Shown: positions 1 through 13,499 of the stretch, piece by piece
Layout of the letters: each line of letters opens with the position of its first letter
Numbering within the stretch: position 1 is the stretch's first letter
NCBI GenBank assembly: GCA_034509755.1
Contig: CM067555.1
Location: 25,742,142-25,806,141 of the forward strand
Length of the DNA: 64,000 nt
Reading direction: 5' to 3'
DNA from: Anisodus tanguticus
Taxonomy: Eukaryota > Streptophyta > Magnoliopsida > Solanales > Solanaceae
Program-made: the position numbers and the translations under genes
The notes under the pieces: model-generated
Told to the model about the DNA's origin: nothing
What the model saw: only the letters and a program-made list of their open reading frames with translations
Databases searched by the model: none

Positions 1-1668
1 TTTCATATTTCTTACAACCATTCTTCGATTGTTCCCTAGTTCTCGTCCTCAATTTCCCCTAACATGCTACTGTTATCCAGAGGTTATTTAGAATTGTAAC
101 ATGCTGCACAATGAAGTCGAAGACCTTACCAGTCTAGTACCTATAGCATGCCTTAGCTTACTAACATTGATACATGTAATTCTCAATAATACGCGGTATG
201 GCCCTTTATGCACGGACGAGAGGCTTATGTCCCCTTCCACTACCGTGGGTAACTCAATCCTTATATTTATGACTTGGGATCACTATTCTGGGTACGTCAC
301 TTTACGTGATCTTCTTAAATTTACTGATGGTCACTATTCAGACGATTCGGTTATGGCAATCATTCTCATTAATGATATCCTGAGACAATTCCCAATCTAT
401 TCTAGGTAAGACTTTACAATTTAGGTCATACGTATATAACATATTCCCTAATTCTAATCAGCAAGAGTCACTGTAAAAACGTGTAGATTTTCATAACCTA
501 TTAAACCTTCCAGTGATATTTTCTACTTTTCGTTTGTATAACTCATAATCATCTTATCCTTTACCCATAAATCTTGAGCTTTCATACGATCATCGGGGAA
601 CATGATATCGTAGGTTTGGAATATTTCTAACATGGTCATTCGAAAGGAGGAACATATTACATATTCTATCACCATACTAGGTGTGGGAATCCATATCCTT
701 TAATATACTAACGTATATAAGTGATCCTAACTACCATTTGGGTTAGAAGCCTCTTTGTGCCTTCACTTTTACCTTCATAACTTATATTTATCGGACTGTC
801 TAATCCTACAAGAAGACCGTATAATCATTCCCTAAAATAGGGTCACTACTCTTAAACATAAAATAGGTCAGTACTAAGTCCATAAGAGGTACGTAGATTG
901 GCAACAAAAATAATAACATATTGGCATCCCATAGCTCACCTCAAGCAACATCGAAGCTCGAGGCTCTCTCTCCTCTCTTATCCTTACCTTTGTGCATCAA
1001 CTTGGGACACTTCGGAACATTAATCTGGCATGCGCTCGACCATACTGACTACAAGATGGCCGGGGCGGTCTTACTTGACCTTCACAACTTTGACCCTAAG
1101 ATATTGGCATCTTTGAACCCTTTAAATATCGGCGATCCCTGACCAATAAACTCCCTAGGTTATGAGCTCTCTGACCCTTCAAGAGGCTTATCACAATCAG
1201 ATGCTCTAGGATGAAGTCGTGCCTGGGAGGAAACCAATTGATTCAATACATGCACCGCTCTCTTACATCCTCATCAGACGGTGCTAGTTGTAGGACTGAT
1301 GGTACTGAAGCTTCCCTCAACTTCCCTAGTACTACTAGATTAGTTGATACCTCGGAAAGTAACTTACTCATATCCTCTGACGGATCTGTCTCAATAGAGG
1401 GAATACTACTCGCATTTACACTCAATCCAAACTCAATCTCCCTGCTAATCATAGCCTTGTTGGAAGAAGGCATTGATGTAATTATAAACACGATAAGGGT
1501 TACATATAGAATTCTTACGACTCGGCTCTATAGCACGATTCAAGATAAAGAAGGAAGGTAACCATCATCCTAAATGCCCCATAGCCTCCTATCTATAAGT
1601 GTCGTGCACAACAGACCCATAAACAAGACTCTACTATACACGGCTTGTAGACTCCATAGGACAGACCT
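1..1668 (-). other. Degenerate Ty3/gypsy internal (gag-side) remnant
   Basis: The stretch next to the primer site at 1669-1680 resembles the leader between primer site and gag of the better preserved minus-strand gypsy element at 48400-48600. Both contain a tract reading TACGACTCGGCTCTA and, about 100 bp further on, TAGCCTCCT followed by an ACAACTTGTAGAC-like segment. No reading frame of useful length matches gag; the longest minus-strand frame (1491 to 1243) has no motif I recognise. I infer an old, mutated internal region of a minus-strand element cut off by the window start. Confidence 0.4.
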
Positions 1669-1680
1669 GCTCTGATACCA
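1669..1680 (-). promoter_or_regulatory. tRNA-iMet primer binding site of a gypsy element
   Basis: The plus strand reads GCTCTGATACCA, so the minus strand reads TGGTATCAGAGC, the standard plant initiator-Met tRNA primer site. It lies four bases (AAGT on the minus strand) inside an LTR end in TGACA, the spacing seen in the related element at 48589-48606. Confidence 0.75.
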
Positions 1681-1684
1681 ACTT

Positions 1685-3198
1685 TGTCACGACCCAAATC
1701 GGAGGGTCATGATGGACACCCAGACAGTACTAGTCGAGTACCACTAATCATATATTTAACATCTAATCATAATTAATTATGGGCCCCGAGGGCCGTCACA
1801 AAGTACTACGTAAAATCTTATAAACAGAAGAACCCAACCTATGCATATATACATACTAAGGCCGACAAGGCCATACATAACTACTATACACAGGACATTT
1901 GTATACAAGCCTCTAAAGAGTATGTAACATCATAAGGTCAAGACAGGGCCCACTATACCCATATGCACATGCAAAACTACTGTACTAGGATTAGACCGCA
2001 ACTCCGAAACAAGTGGAGTGCTCCAATATTAGCTGAGCCAGCAACCTACTAGTGTGGACCGTCGCCTTGCCTACCTAAGCTTGCGGGCATGAAACGCAGC
2101 GTCACCGATAAAAGAGACGTTAGTACAAATGATGTACCGAGTATGTCATGCATGAAGAATAACATAATAGAGACATGAAAGTAACATGAGATAAGAGAGA
2201 ATCAACATGTACCCAATTGCCTCTGAGGGCCATAATATGCCTAAGTGTCATGCACAATGCGGTCATACATATATATGTGTATATAACGTCATCAAGCATT
2301 TGTGGGCATCCCATAATATCATAGAGGCCTCTGTGGGCATAATCATCATCATATACCAGCTACAGGTAGTGGTGCGGATATAACGCCTTCCCTTTTCCCA
2401 TCCCCATACATATATAATGCATACATATAGTATCGTATATAACACCTTTGAGGTCAAGAATTAAGGTTTTGCCTTAACATACCTCGATTAAGTTCTTGAA
2501 CTAGAAGTACAATGGAAGTGAAAATTATCCTCGAAGTGAACCAAATGTTGCTGGAACGTTTTCTTGATCTTCACAAGAATTCCAAAGTGAACATATGAAT
2601 CCCAAGGTTAAAGTTATTGCTTTTATGTTCTCCATTTTTCCTACACAAAGGCAAAAAAAAATTATCCAAGATAAAGTGTACAACAATATATTGATGCCTT
2701 CGATCAAATTATTCTACTATGTGAAATTGATTGTTGCCACTTATTTAGTCTAAGTGATATGAGAATGACACCACCGGCATATTAAATGCTTAGTCACTAT
2801 ACACCTTTCTTTATGGCCTACGTGGAGGTGTTCTAGTAACACTTATCCACCTATTCATTAATCCCCACTACACTTCACATTTATCCAGTTACACACACTA
2901 TTAATTTCTTGATCTCACTTCACTTAAATAATAATCACCTTTAACACACTTCATATACTCATTATCATGTTCATGTAATATAACACAAGTCTATAGCCTC
3001 TGTTGGCTCACATGAAAATAATATTTCCGATCATCGTCGTCGCACTTTTAAAATCTTAAATTGTTTCAGAACCGCATATTTTTATATACTAAGCTCTTTA
3101 TTTGCATACATGAATATGACACAAATCCTCCAAGGCTCGGGTCTACTTAAATACGTCTAGCTGTTCAACCCATCGCCCAAAAGTACGGGATGTTATAG
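1685..3198 (-). repeat. Ty3/gypsy LTR, minus orientation
   Basis: On the minus strand the segment ends GGGTCGTGACA just before the primer site and begins near 3198 with a sequence like TATAACATCCCGTACTTTTGGG, a mutated form of the TGTAACATCCC LTR start. Inside are the family marks CCGACAAGGCCATAC, CAGGGCCCACTATACCC and CGGGCATGAAACGCAGCG, which recur in the LTRs at 3385, 18922, 34116 and 48606. The outer boundary is inferred from similarity. Confidence 0.55.
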
Positions 3199-3384
3199 GT
3201 TAAACTTTTCATTTCTTAGCTTAAGGATTTCCAAAATATCTTTTTTCCTTATCCAAATCTCCTCCGAAAGTCTCAGGAATCACTCCACCCATCCCCGCAA
3301 GTCAAAAATACTCTTACGATGCTAGGAGAAGGGTCAACAGGGTAAAAGGGTAAAATGTTTAAATGACCAAATGGGTCATTACAA

Positions 3385-5206
3385 TACCATATATACAAAA
3401 TCATACAGACCTAAAATGACAACTCTGGAACAAATGGAGTGCACAATCGCCACCGCTAAGTTGAGTAGCCTACTGAGGGAGGGTCGTCAATCTATCTACC
3501 TGAACTTTCAGGCATGAAATGCAACACCCCCAACAAAAGGGACATCAGTACGAATAATGTACCGAGTAAGTAAGGAAGATAAAGCATAAACATAAGCGTA
3601 AGTAAGAGACTATAAGGGTCAACCTGAAATCTGAATTGCCATTGAGGACCATTCCATGATATCAAATAATACAATATAAATGCGTATATAACGTCGTTGA
3701 GATACATCATACATCTATAATGCCATAGGCCTCTGTGGGCATCATCATAACCAACTGATCAATGGTCGTGTATATAATGCAAACATGCCATCGTAAATTT
3801 CATTTTCATAAAGAAGAACACAATACAATAAAGAATAACTCTTATGACATGAAAAGTATTCCCACAAGGGACAAAAAAGATTCAAGAAAATATTTCCATA
3901 GAATAAAGAACAAGAACATTTTAACGTTCAAGAGTAGAGTCATTATGGTAGGACATTCGTTTACGTTCATTTCTATTGGATTATTGCCAAAAAGAAGGAA
4001 AGGGATAGCTTTAACATACTTTTAATGCTCTCCTTAACAATCCAATTGATTGAGCCGTACATCACCTCAATCTACACAATGATAGTTACACTATTGTTCA
4101 ACTACGAAAGCTAGAATACATCATAAAGAGTGACAAGCTCGTCTATAACAAATTAGACAGTATCTCCCTATTTCTTTTACTTTCCTCAACTACAAATAAC
4201 AAGACCGACATGTTCAACACCCAATAAAACATATCTACATGATTTTACAGCCTTGTGTCCATCACAAACACCACCAAATAGCCCAACACACTCCAACAAT
4301 ATCACACACAACTTCTAAGTGTTAACTTGCAACTTCTTAACTAAACAACTTAACTAGGACTTAGATATGATCAAACTCATATAGGATAAGGACAAACATA
4401 CCTCTCACAACAATAACACCCCTTTTAACAAAGCTTCCTTTAACTTGGAGGAACCCTCAAATCAACAACAACACCATAGAAGTGATTTTCTCTAGATTCA
4501 CAAGACTTTTGATGTTGGATTTGGGTGTTTTGCTCTTGATATTACCTTGGAACCTTAGAAAAATATTTAGAGAGAGTATAGGAGCTGTAAGAACTTAGGT
4601 GTGGTCGAAAATGACATAAAATGATAAGGCCACTGCTTTATATATGAGCTGGACATTTCCACCGCCTCAAGTAGGTCCCAAAAGGACTACCTGTGCAGTC
4701 TCGCAAAAATGCGCATATATTTCTACTCCAATGTCGTATGATGAATGGTATTCATTAAAAGTAGACTTATATACCTTCGATATGGTGGGTGGACCACCCC
4801 ATAAATTTAAGTAGATTGAGGGAAAAGCGAGGAGACACCTGACCTAAATTTCAGTGAACTTATGAACTTAACTTGCAGTGATTTTTGCCAACTTTTATTT
4901 TACAACTTGCGTGACTTCAAATCTTAACATATGATGATTGTATGATTCAAATAGCTCATAACAAGACCTTATTATCATATTAAGCACTCCTAGTCTTTCC
5001 CCAAAAGTACGATCTATTACAATCCACTTTTCATCGGCGAACTTCCTCAAAAAGGGTTTTATTTGATTCGTTTAACCTCAACCTCTCATGGCACTTACTT
5101 ATCACTTGCTAAATACCTTTACTATCCGTGTAAGTGATCTTAACCTCTCCGGGTTCTCGTTACTTTACTTATGACACATACTAGTGCGAAGAGATGGAGT
5201 GTAACA
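3385..5206 (-). repeat. Second, partial gypsy LTR, minus orientation
   Basis: A second copy of the LTR body starts again here (CAGGCATGAAATGCAACACC near 3510, then GGCCTCTGTGGGCATCATC near 3729) and runs to a GTGTAACA end at about 5206, equivalent to an LTR start on the minus strand. Its right half is close in order and content to 50858-52414 (for example ATGACATGAAAAGTATTCCC and CCCCAAAAGTACGA). The left end is unclear, so it is probably truncated by the neighbouring LTR. Confidence 0.5.
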
Positions 5207-5249
5207 CTCTGACCATGATTTCAAGTTTGACATTGTTTAATAGGCTAGT

Positions 5250-5700
5250 ACTCTATGTTGTGATGTTTCACATATTGGTCTTAGATGTGTAATTACGCAA
5301 AATGAGAAAGTGATAGCCTACGCCCTCAAGGATATTGAAATCCAAAGAAAAGAACTATCCTACAGATGTTTTGGAGTTGGCTACATCATTTTTTTTAAAG
5401 ATATGACAACATTAACTTTATGGTGAGCCACATGAAATCTACATGAATCACAAGAGTTTGTATACATATTTAACGAAAGAGACTTAAATCAGAGGAAACT
5501 TATATGGCTTGAGTTGTTGAAGGACTATTATATTACTAATTTGTATTATCCGGGAAAATCAAACATGGCCGAGAACACTTTAAGTCGGAAGTCTATGGGT
5601 AAATTAGCTACTTTGGTAGTGGAGAGGAAGCTATGGAAATTGAGGGTTCAGGCTCTGGCTAACCGAGGGTTAATATTGATAATTTAGTACCAGATAAGAT
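5250..5700 (+). pseudogene. Ty3/gypsy RT-RNase H fragment
   Basis: The plus-strand translation gives C-V-I-T-Q-N-E-K-V-I-A-Y-A followed, after a frame change, by DVLELAT and then LYG, YMNHKSLYTYLT and L-L-x-x-Y-Y. These match the start of the gypsy RNase H domain, where a VLMQNxKVIAYASRQL-type block precedes HDLELAAVVFALK and YTDHKSL. At least two frameshifts and several stops break it, and it lacks the downstream integrase. It is on the opposite strand to the flanking LTRs, so it belongs to another insertion. Confidence 0.7.
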
Positions 5701-6066
5701 ACTAGCCTATCTTATGGCACAGATTTCCTTGGTCACTCAAATTAGGGATAGACAGTGTTAGAGTAGCTTCTGGCTTACTGATCATGATCTTAGTATTGGA
5801 GTTTTGATGATTTGACAAACAATGTCGCCAATAAGAATCAAAGGGTGACATAAGGAAGGGTTCATTTGATGAACCAGATATTCAAGCAGATCTCCAAAGG
5901 ACATAGTGAAGCGGTCACAACATTCAGAAGACCTACTCAAAGGAACTGGTCCTTACTATCACGTTGTTACGTCTCACTTTTATGCGGAGGAATAAAAGCT
6001 ACTAATAGGTTGTTGGTGCTCTAATTTGGATAATACAATTTTAGAGTTACCACCTAACTTATAGGA
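5701..6066. other. Unassigned sequence between gypsy scrap and Ogre-like LTR
   Basis: I see no coding frame, tandem repeat or LTR boundary in this 0.36 kb. The first part may still be the decayed continuation of the gypsy polyprotein; the rest has no similarity I can name. Confidence 0.3.
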
Positions 6067-6067
6067 A

Positions 6068-9000
6068 AATTAGGAAAACCAAGTAAAAAAAATTTATTCA
6101 GAAAATTCGTGAAAATCCTTTAAAACCAGAGTCGCGATAAGAATTCTAGTGATCCCTCGGGGAAGGTGTTAGACACCCCGGTATTAAGAATCCGTAGAAT
6201 ACGATTGACTTTCGAGTTCTATAGCATGTTTATTTTTCATAAATTGCTTAAAAAGTATTTATTTTCCGCAAAATCAATAATATGTAATTCATTTCAAATC
6301 ATAAAGGGTTTGGAAAACCAAGAGTTAAATTCCACCTAAAATAGTTCATATAGGGGTAATTTGTTAATTTACTTTCAGACTAAAGTGCACTCGAAGTTTA
6401 ACTTGAGTAGAACTCCACTTAGTCCAGTAGATCGTTCAAATATTCCTTATACCTTTTTCCTTAAAAGTCTTTTGAAACAAAGGAGTACAATTCATTTTAA
6501 AATGACATGTTTGTTTAGGAACAAAATACAAAATTTTCCCATTTCTTTACTTCTGCTATGTTGAAGGTCAACTCATATCTATGTTCCTAAGTCCAAAACC
6601 TCAAATCCAACATTTCCTTCATGGCTTTTCATTATTATAAAATCAATTTAGTTGGGCCTTAGCCCAAAATAATTTGAGAAATACTTGCAACTTAAGCCCA
6701 TTTTTCTTATCCAAAACCTTTAGCCCAGTTCTTGTATAAAAGTAGTCTGTTTATGTCCAAAAATCAGCTCAAAGTTCCCCAATTTTGTTTATGTGCTTAA
6801 AGCAGTCCAAATCTCTCTTTAAAATTTATCTGTTTTTAAATAAAACAACACAATGTGAATCAGTCCATTCTTTGAAATTCGTTTATTGACTTCTAATCTA
6901 AACGATGTACGTATCTTTTTTTCCTAATCCTAGTTCGTAATCATATGGGTTCCAATAATATTGTCAAGTGTTTCTTATACAAGTATGTTACATATAATAC
7001 ATATATTAAGAATGGAAATGAGATAAGTTTAGGCTGGTGGGTCTACCGAAGCCCACCAGTTAGCTATTTTCACCCATAGCAGGGCCTTCAATGCGTAGCT
7101 ACATGTGTCGGACTCAATCAAAATATGCATTAGTTGGGCCTTGGCCCAACCGGCTGATGAAGCGAGGAGGGCCAAAGAGGTCATTCCCCACGTTCATGGA
7201 CAGAGGGGTGAGGAGAGGGAAAAAGGAAAACACAAGTTAGAAGGTATCTATGCTTATCATATTTAAACACAAAACTTTGCAGATAATTCACATACATATA
7301 GCACACTAATAGGAACACATACTGATTAAAGAAGTATCATAAAGCCCAAGCAAAAGAAATCAGAGAAAGGCAATAACCCATAGTTGGATCAGAATAATTA
7401 GGATACGACAATAGCTGGGCCTAGCCCATCTAAGACAACAACGACAATGTAGAAGAGAAACAAAACAGCACTGGTGGGACTAACCCAATTAAAGCTAAAT
7501 AGCCAGAGGCATCGATGAAAGGCAGGAAAATAGGCTGATCCTAGAACACCCACAACTTGTTTATCCAAGTGATATACACAAGGATATACTTGCCTTGTAT
7601 ATGTGATATATACTGGGTATACATGGTATACCGGCTGTATTTACCTATATATATTCACTAACATGCCTTCTACCCTCACATAGAAAATCAGACGAAAATG
7701 ATCAAAGGCAAATGCCACTGCACATGTATCATACACATCCATATCTCTAATCCTTATCCCTTCAAAGTTGTATCATTCAACACTTAAACAAATGAAAGAT
7801 TTGAAGCACGTATTCTGGGATTTTAGGTTATTCTTAAGGAACAAATAGCGTTCTAAATGTACGAGGGATGAGATTATAGGATTTTCCTACTCAATAATGC
7901 AGCTATTGCAAAACAAAAGGAACATGAAGGCTAAAACAGAACGCATATAAAGTGTCAGAGCTATTCATTATATAACTATGTCAACCATGTAAGTATCTGC
8001 TAATGCTAGTAAGTAGTAAGGAAAAAATGAACTCTCCCAAATTTCATGTCTTCACATTATATGCTTCAATAACACTTAAAGACATTGTGCTACCCTAAGT
8101 GCCTATATCTTGCCTCCAATGTACCATACTTACCCTTTTCAATTCTAATTAGCTTAATTCTTTTTGTTAGGGCCAGTTATAAACAAGACAACTAAGATAA
8201 GCCGGAAAGCAATCAAGCAGAATGAGTTAAGATCATATTTAGGTCCTAAGTCAAACAAGTACTTGGTAATGATACAATCTTCAGGTCCCCTAGACTGGTT
8301 AGTGCATTCTTTGTAAACTATTTGGTCAAGCTCATGATTCACAGTTACACATGTCCCAACTAAGGCAAACAGACATGTTCAATTCATTCTCAGATAACCT
8401 ATTTCCATGTACCCCTAAAGTCTAATCCTATTTGACAAAAGCAAATACACATGATGCAATACTGGTAACAAGCCATTAAAACCCTAAATAAAAGACCTTT
8501 CTCAAAGTTATTTTGCAGTCAAATAGCATTCAAAACATCATGGTCATTTAAAGTTAAGGGAAGCAGGGACATGATACCTAGAACAGGCTTAGGACTCAAA
8601 ACTTAATGCAGACAAACCAATCCATTAGAGAAAGACATAGGATATGTAATGCTAAAGTTAAAACCTATAAGCTAGTATGTGGGAAAAGATTCATACAATG
8701 ATATGGCGGCATGTCAAGGCATGTGAATGATTAACTAATCTAAAAGAACGTCAAGTAGAGTCCCAGAAATGACCTTGTCAATTCATGCGTACAAACTAGA
8801 CATAGCACATTGGACTGGTCATAGTCAGGTCCACACACATGTTAAACATAACCTAGCTGTTTATTTGTCATGTTAATACCCCATTTGAACATTTAAATTT
8901 TCAGATTTCGATTTAAACAGTTAGTATTGACCAGGTGACAAATTGACAGTTTTAAGTAGACACATAGAGAATGAGAACATAACTTCAATATGACATATTG

Positions 9001-11161
9001 ATCACAATTAAATATCCTTTTGACCTTCTACATCTTAACATTCTTCTATTTTGAACTAGGATAATCAAATCATGGCCTCGGAATTATACACATATGAAAA
9101 CAAGGATTTGACAAGATCATATGTAATATTAAAGAGGCATACATGATCTAAACATGAGAGCAGGGCACATGCAGGCATGACAGATCCAATAATTATGAAA
9201 CTAGAAGATACTGGATCATACCACATACACAAAAGACCACAACCTAAACAAATGTGAAACTACAAATGTTAACAGGTCTAGGTGAAGCTTAAATCCATCT
9301 TAAATCAACTCAAAACCTCAAAAATCAACCAACACGTGACACTATAGTTTTCCTAACCTCCTTTATACTTAAGCTAAAACAGTTATGATCTTGTGATATC
9401 TACAGATAGATCACAACCAGTCCATTATCCTGGATTCAGAACAAGTGAGCATTTCTATCCCCTTTTTACCTAGACTAGGCAGCTTACAAACCAGCATACA
9501 CATCTAGGTGAAACTAAGAGTTTGAAAACAAACAATAAGGCATTATATGATCAAATTCAGAATCAAAAAAATTATTGAATGCCACATTTAGAATACACTG
9601 CTTTAAATCAGTGACTACAATATGAAAAAGGTCTAAAATGGATTCCAACATGCCTATCTATCTCATATTAAGCTAAACGTAACTAAGATGAACATGTGAA
9701 TGGCATAATATGAACTAAAACAATAAAAAAAAGTAGATCACATGTTATCTTGTCCTCATTTTGAATCCACATCAAGCCGAAACAAACCTAAACAACCTTA
9801 ATCACTCATAAAATCAGTTTTGCACAACATTATCACTACATAAACATGCATACAGGGTTGTTTCATGCTATTTTAAACCTAGTTAAGCAGCATATCAATC
9901 ATACACAGACAAAAAATTATTTAAACACATAAACATACAAATAACAGGCTGAATTTAAAGGAAAAATGAAAAGAGAGGCAAATACCTTCTTGTGAGGCAG
10001 CCTAGGGTTGAGGTTGAGGATTAATTCTTCAACTCCGGACCTCAAACTCTCACAAACACACAAAAAGGAAGGATTTTAGTTTTTAATGACTAGTTAAGGC
10101 TGATGAGGGTTCCACCAAGGGGCTTGGATCCCAATTAAGCATGAACTAGTCAAATTTTAAACTCAAAAATGGCTCTTAAGAATATAAAAGCTAGAGATTC
10201 TAGTTTCGGAATGTTAACAATGAGAGGGTGGGTCTCAATTTATAGAGACACCCAAAACCCTAGAAGATGGGATTGAATTAGTGTGGGAGAATTGATTTGG
10301 GTGGAAAACTCCCTCCAAAAGGTTCTCGACCAATCTCAACCAGGAATTCAAAATCAAAAGAGACAAAAACCATACAACCGTACAGTCAAAAGAATAAACA
10401 GAGGGGAAACCTCACCTTGGTGTGGGGTGGTGGTGAATCTACGGCGTACTGATGAGATAAGGGAAAGAGCATTAATTACCCTTGCCTAAAATGGACAAGC
10501 AACTCTGATGAAAAGCAACATTTGCCAACGCTTCAATTCATGAAACGAAAAGGGAAAGAGGATGGGGTCTGCGTAATAATGTGTTTTGGGCTGGGTCACG
10601 ATCCAATTGAGGTGAATCCAACCGATTTTAAAACGAAAGAGAAGAGGCCCATGTTCATATTTAGAGAAATTAAATGCAAAGAAATGATCAAATCTTCTCA
10701 ATTTTAACCGGATTAGATCAAAAGCATCGAATCGAGCCCGAGTTTGACATAATTTGGAAATTGAGATATTAAAATCAACCGAAATATTTTTAATTAGAAC
10801 TAAAATGATTTGAAATTTATATGTAACTTAATTATTCTATTTAATTAAATATTTCCCCAATTATGACAGAATAAAATATTGGTCATTTCTTTAAATTGTG
10901 AATTTGAGTAATTAATTGAACAATTATCTTTAATTTAATTTTGAGAAATTGTAATTAATTATCAAAATAATGTAAAAATAATATATGATATACAATAAAT
11001 ATACTGGATGATATTTTGTCAAATGAAATAACAAATCACTTCTGGAATAATTTTTATAAAATTATTTTCATCTTGTAAAAAGTATATTTCGTTATGTCTA
11101 TGACTCGCGAATCCTAAATAATTAAATAAAATTATTGGAGGGTAAAAATTAGGTGTCAACA
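6068..11161 (-). repeat. Very long LTR of an Ogre/Tat-like Ty3/gypsy element
   Basis: On the minus strand an LTR start TGTTGACACC at 11161 follows a purine tract, and the segment runs about 5 kb to near 6068, where the minus strand reads GGTGGTAACTCT, a mutated form of the GGTGGCGACTC-type primer region of Ogre/Tat elements. The tract CCTCGGGGAAGGTGTTAGACACCCCGG near 6150 is also typical of such LTRs. LTRs of about 5 kb are known for Ogre. The interior has no usable coding frame, though polypyrimidine tracts and many ACATG/CATAAAC words recur. The left boundary is approximate. Confidence 0.5.
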
Positions 11162-11173
11162 ACTGCCCCTTGA
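11162..11173 (-). promoter_or_regulatory. Polypurine tract of the Ogre/Tat-like element
   Basis: The minus strand reads TCAAGGGGCAGT directly before the LTR start TGTTGACACC. A purine tract at this place primes plus-strand DNA synthesis in LTR elements and fixes the orientation: this is the 3' LTR of a minus-strand element. Confidence 0.55.
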
Positions 11174-11819
11174 GCAACGAAATTTTACTAACCTGGTTTT
11201 TAGCTGACCGATTTGAAAAGTACTTCTCGTTTTTGCGCAATTTTGAAAATTATGGTCGGACCCTGGTTTCGGAGTTTCCTACATATCTCATGTTGTACGA
11301 GAATTGAGGCCATTTGTAGTTCGACCCAATTAGATATCATAAAAACAAAGTAAATTTCGGAACTAAAAAGTCCTAGAGCAAATTGTTAAAATGCGACCAA
11401 TCCTCGAGTATTGAGTTTGCCTACATATCCCTTGTTTTTGGAAATCAGGTCGCTTGTAGTTCAACTCGATAGGTGAAAAAGGGTATCTTTTATGCGGGAG
11501 TGCCTTTGATAGTTTTGAAAAACCTTTCTGGTATATGTCCGATCGGTCACGGATTTGTTTAAAGCTAAAATTTCCCTTATTATTTGCAATTGAGTATGGT
11601 GTGGTGCAGTATTCAAGGCCAAGTCTAGAGAGCTTGACTCTCATTGGCATGATGCTTTGATTGGCTATCCAAGAAAAAGTTCTGCGTTTGCTCCGCATGC
11701 ACCTAGATTTGGTATGTCTGATTTCCTCCTTCGGTAGCTTCTAACCTGTTATCGTTTGCTGGGATACTACGTGCTTGATTGTTCATTATACCATACCTAC
11801 ATGGCTTTGTTTGTTGTGC

Positions 11820-12250
11820 CCTCTTGAGCAGCTATTTTTAGCGGGTGACACCTCAGACACCGGCCGGCCCGTGTGAATGCACTCGTTTGAGCGGATGCCT
11901 CTTCCGACATTGTTTGGCTCGTATGACTGTATGAGTGCACTTATTTGAGTGGATTCCTCCTCCGACACCGTCTGGCTCATTATAATTATTGAATGCATTT
12001 ATTTGAGTGGATGTCTCCTCCGACACCGTCTGGCTCGAATGAATGTATTTGTTTGAGCGGATGCCTCTGTCAACACTGTCTGGCTGGTATGAATGTATTT
12101 GTTTGAGAGGATGCCTCCTCCAACACCGTATGGCTCATTATGATTTCTTAATGCATTTGTTCCAGCAGATGCCTCCTCCGACATTGTCTGGCTCATTATG
12201 ATTTATTAATGCATTTGTTCGAGTGGATGTTTTCTTTGACACTGTCTGTC
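11820..12250. repeat. Tandem array 1, 48-60 bp units, in the 3' region of the Ogre/Tat-like element
   Basis: About eight diverged units share the core TTTGAGTGGATGCCTCCTCC followed by GACACCGTCTGGCTC. Cores begin near 11822, 11884, 11944, 12003, 12051, 12102, 12159 and 12218. The spacing is uneven because the linker between cores (TGAATG..ATTTG) varies. Short frames in it are by-products of the repeat. Confidence 0.85.
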
Positions 12251-12259
12251 TTGTATGAT

Positions 12260-12780
12260 TGTAATATGAATAGTGACCTTCTCAACATACTTGTTCAAAT
12301 AAATAGCCCTCTCAGTAGTGTTTGTATGAAAGGCATTCTCGGGAGGATTTATATAAATGACCCTCTCAATAGTATTTACATGAATGGCCTCTCAGCAGTG
12401 TTTGTATGAATGGACCTCTCAGTAGTGTTTGTAGGAATGGCCCTCTCGTAGTGTTTGTATGAATAACCTTCTTAGCAGTGTTGGTATAAATAACCCTCTT
12501 GGCAATGTTTATATGAATGGCCCTATCGGCAGTGTTTATATAAATGGCCCTCTCGACAGTGTTTGTATAAATGACCCTCTCGGTAATGTTTGTATGAATA
12601 ACCCCCTCAACATGCATTTTGTATGAATGACCCACTCGACAGTGTTTGTATGAATGGCCCTCTCGGTAGTATTTTTATGAATGGTCCTCTCGGTAGTGTT
12701 TGTATGAATTGACATGTTGGCAGTGTTTATATGAATAACCCTCTCGGTAATAATGATATGAATGACTCTCTCGGCATGCA
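12260..12780. repeat. Tandem array 2, 33-bp units
   Basis: About fifteen units follow the pattern GTGTTTGTATGAATGGCCC then TCTCGGCA. Because 33 is a multiple of three, frames stay open and give 11-residue repeats on both strands (for example 12635 to 12366 on the minus strand). I treat these as repeat artefacts rather than genes. A different sequence from array 1, it lies directly beside it. Confidence 0.9.
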
Positions 12781-13205
12781 GTTTATGACAGATATGGCCT
12801 TCTCAGCTGGATCATATTTCTTTCGTCCTTTTATCGGTTGTGACCCTCTCGGTCAGATGGTCATTCTGTCCTTTTATGGCTCTCATGGCTGGATTATCAT
12901 TCTTTGTCCTATTACCGACAGTGACCCTCTCGGTCAGATGGCTGTTTTTTCCTTTTATGGCTCTCATGGCCGGATTATCTTTCTTTGTCCTTTTGAGGCT
13001 CTCATGGCCAAATTATGCCACCCTTGTGGCGCTTTGCTCCTTTCATGGCTCCCCTGGCTGGATTATGCCGCCTTTGCTCTTTTTATGGCTCTCTTAGCCA
13101 GATTATGCCGCTCTTGTGGCACTTTTCTCTTTTTGTGGCTCTCATGGACGGATTATGCCGCCCTTATGGCGCTATGCTATTTTCATGGCTCTCATGGTCC
13201 GATTA
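12780..13205. repeat. Tandem array 3, irregular 36-80 bp units
   Basis: Seven units share TTTATGGCTCTCATGGC followed by CGGATTAT (near 12873, 12954, 12990, 13042, 13081, 13133 and 13182), most with GCCGC and TCTTTGTCCTTTT in the linkers. The first two also carry GACCCTCTCGGTCAGATGG, linking array 3 to the CCCTCTCGG core of array 2. A 175-codon plus-strand frame (12731-13258) spans the array but is only a product of the repetition. Confidence 0.8.
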
Positions 13206-13499
13206 CGTCATCTTCCAGTGTCAGAGTTTTATTTTTTGCTATACATGTTTCATCATGAGCAAACAAGTTAGTGAAATAAACTGTCATCCTCCTAACGGCG
13301 TTTTAAGAACCTGCAACCACATAAACATTATTAGTTTTTTATAGGGTCGATGCGTGTCGTTGGCTCTTGCTATGTCGTTTCTTTACTTTTCAGTATCGAC
13401 CCTCTTGGGCTCGGTATTATGAGAGATGAATTTAAACTATGATATGAAAAAGTATTTGGAAAATATTGATCATAAATTTGAACAATATTTGACTAAAAC

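Noticed and set aside
12366..12635. An 11-residue repeat protein on the minus strand
   Set aside because: It comes from the 33-bp array, which is a multiple of three; no start context or neighbour supports a gene.
11820..12780. A CRISPR-like array because of regular repeats
   Set aside because: Repeats are directly joined without unique spacers, vary in length and lie in plant retroelement DNA; no cas genes.
12731..13258. A 175-codon plus-strand frame with repeated Leu/Trp-rich blocks that looks like a membrane protein
   Set aside because: It lies wholly in tandem array 3; other frames through the same array are also open and have similar hydrophobic blocks, so it is a repeat artefact.
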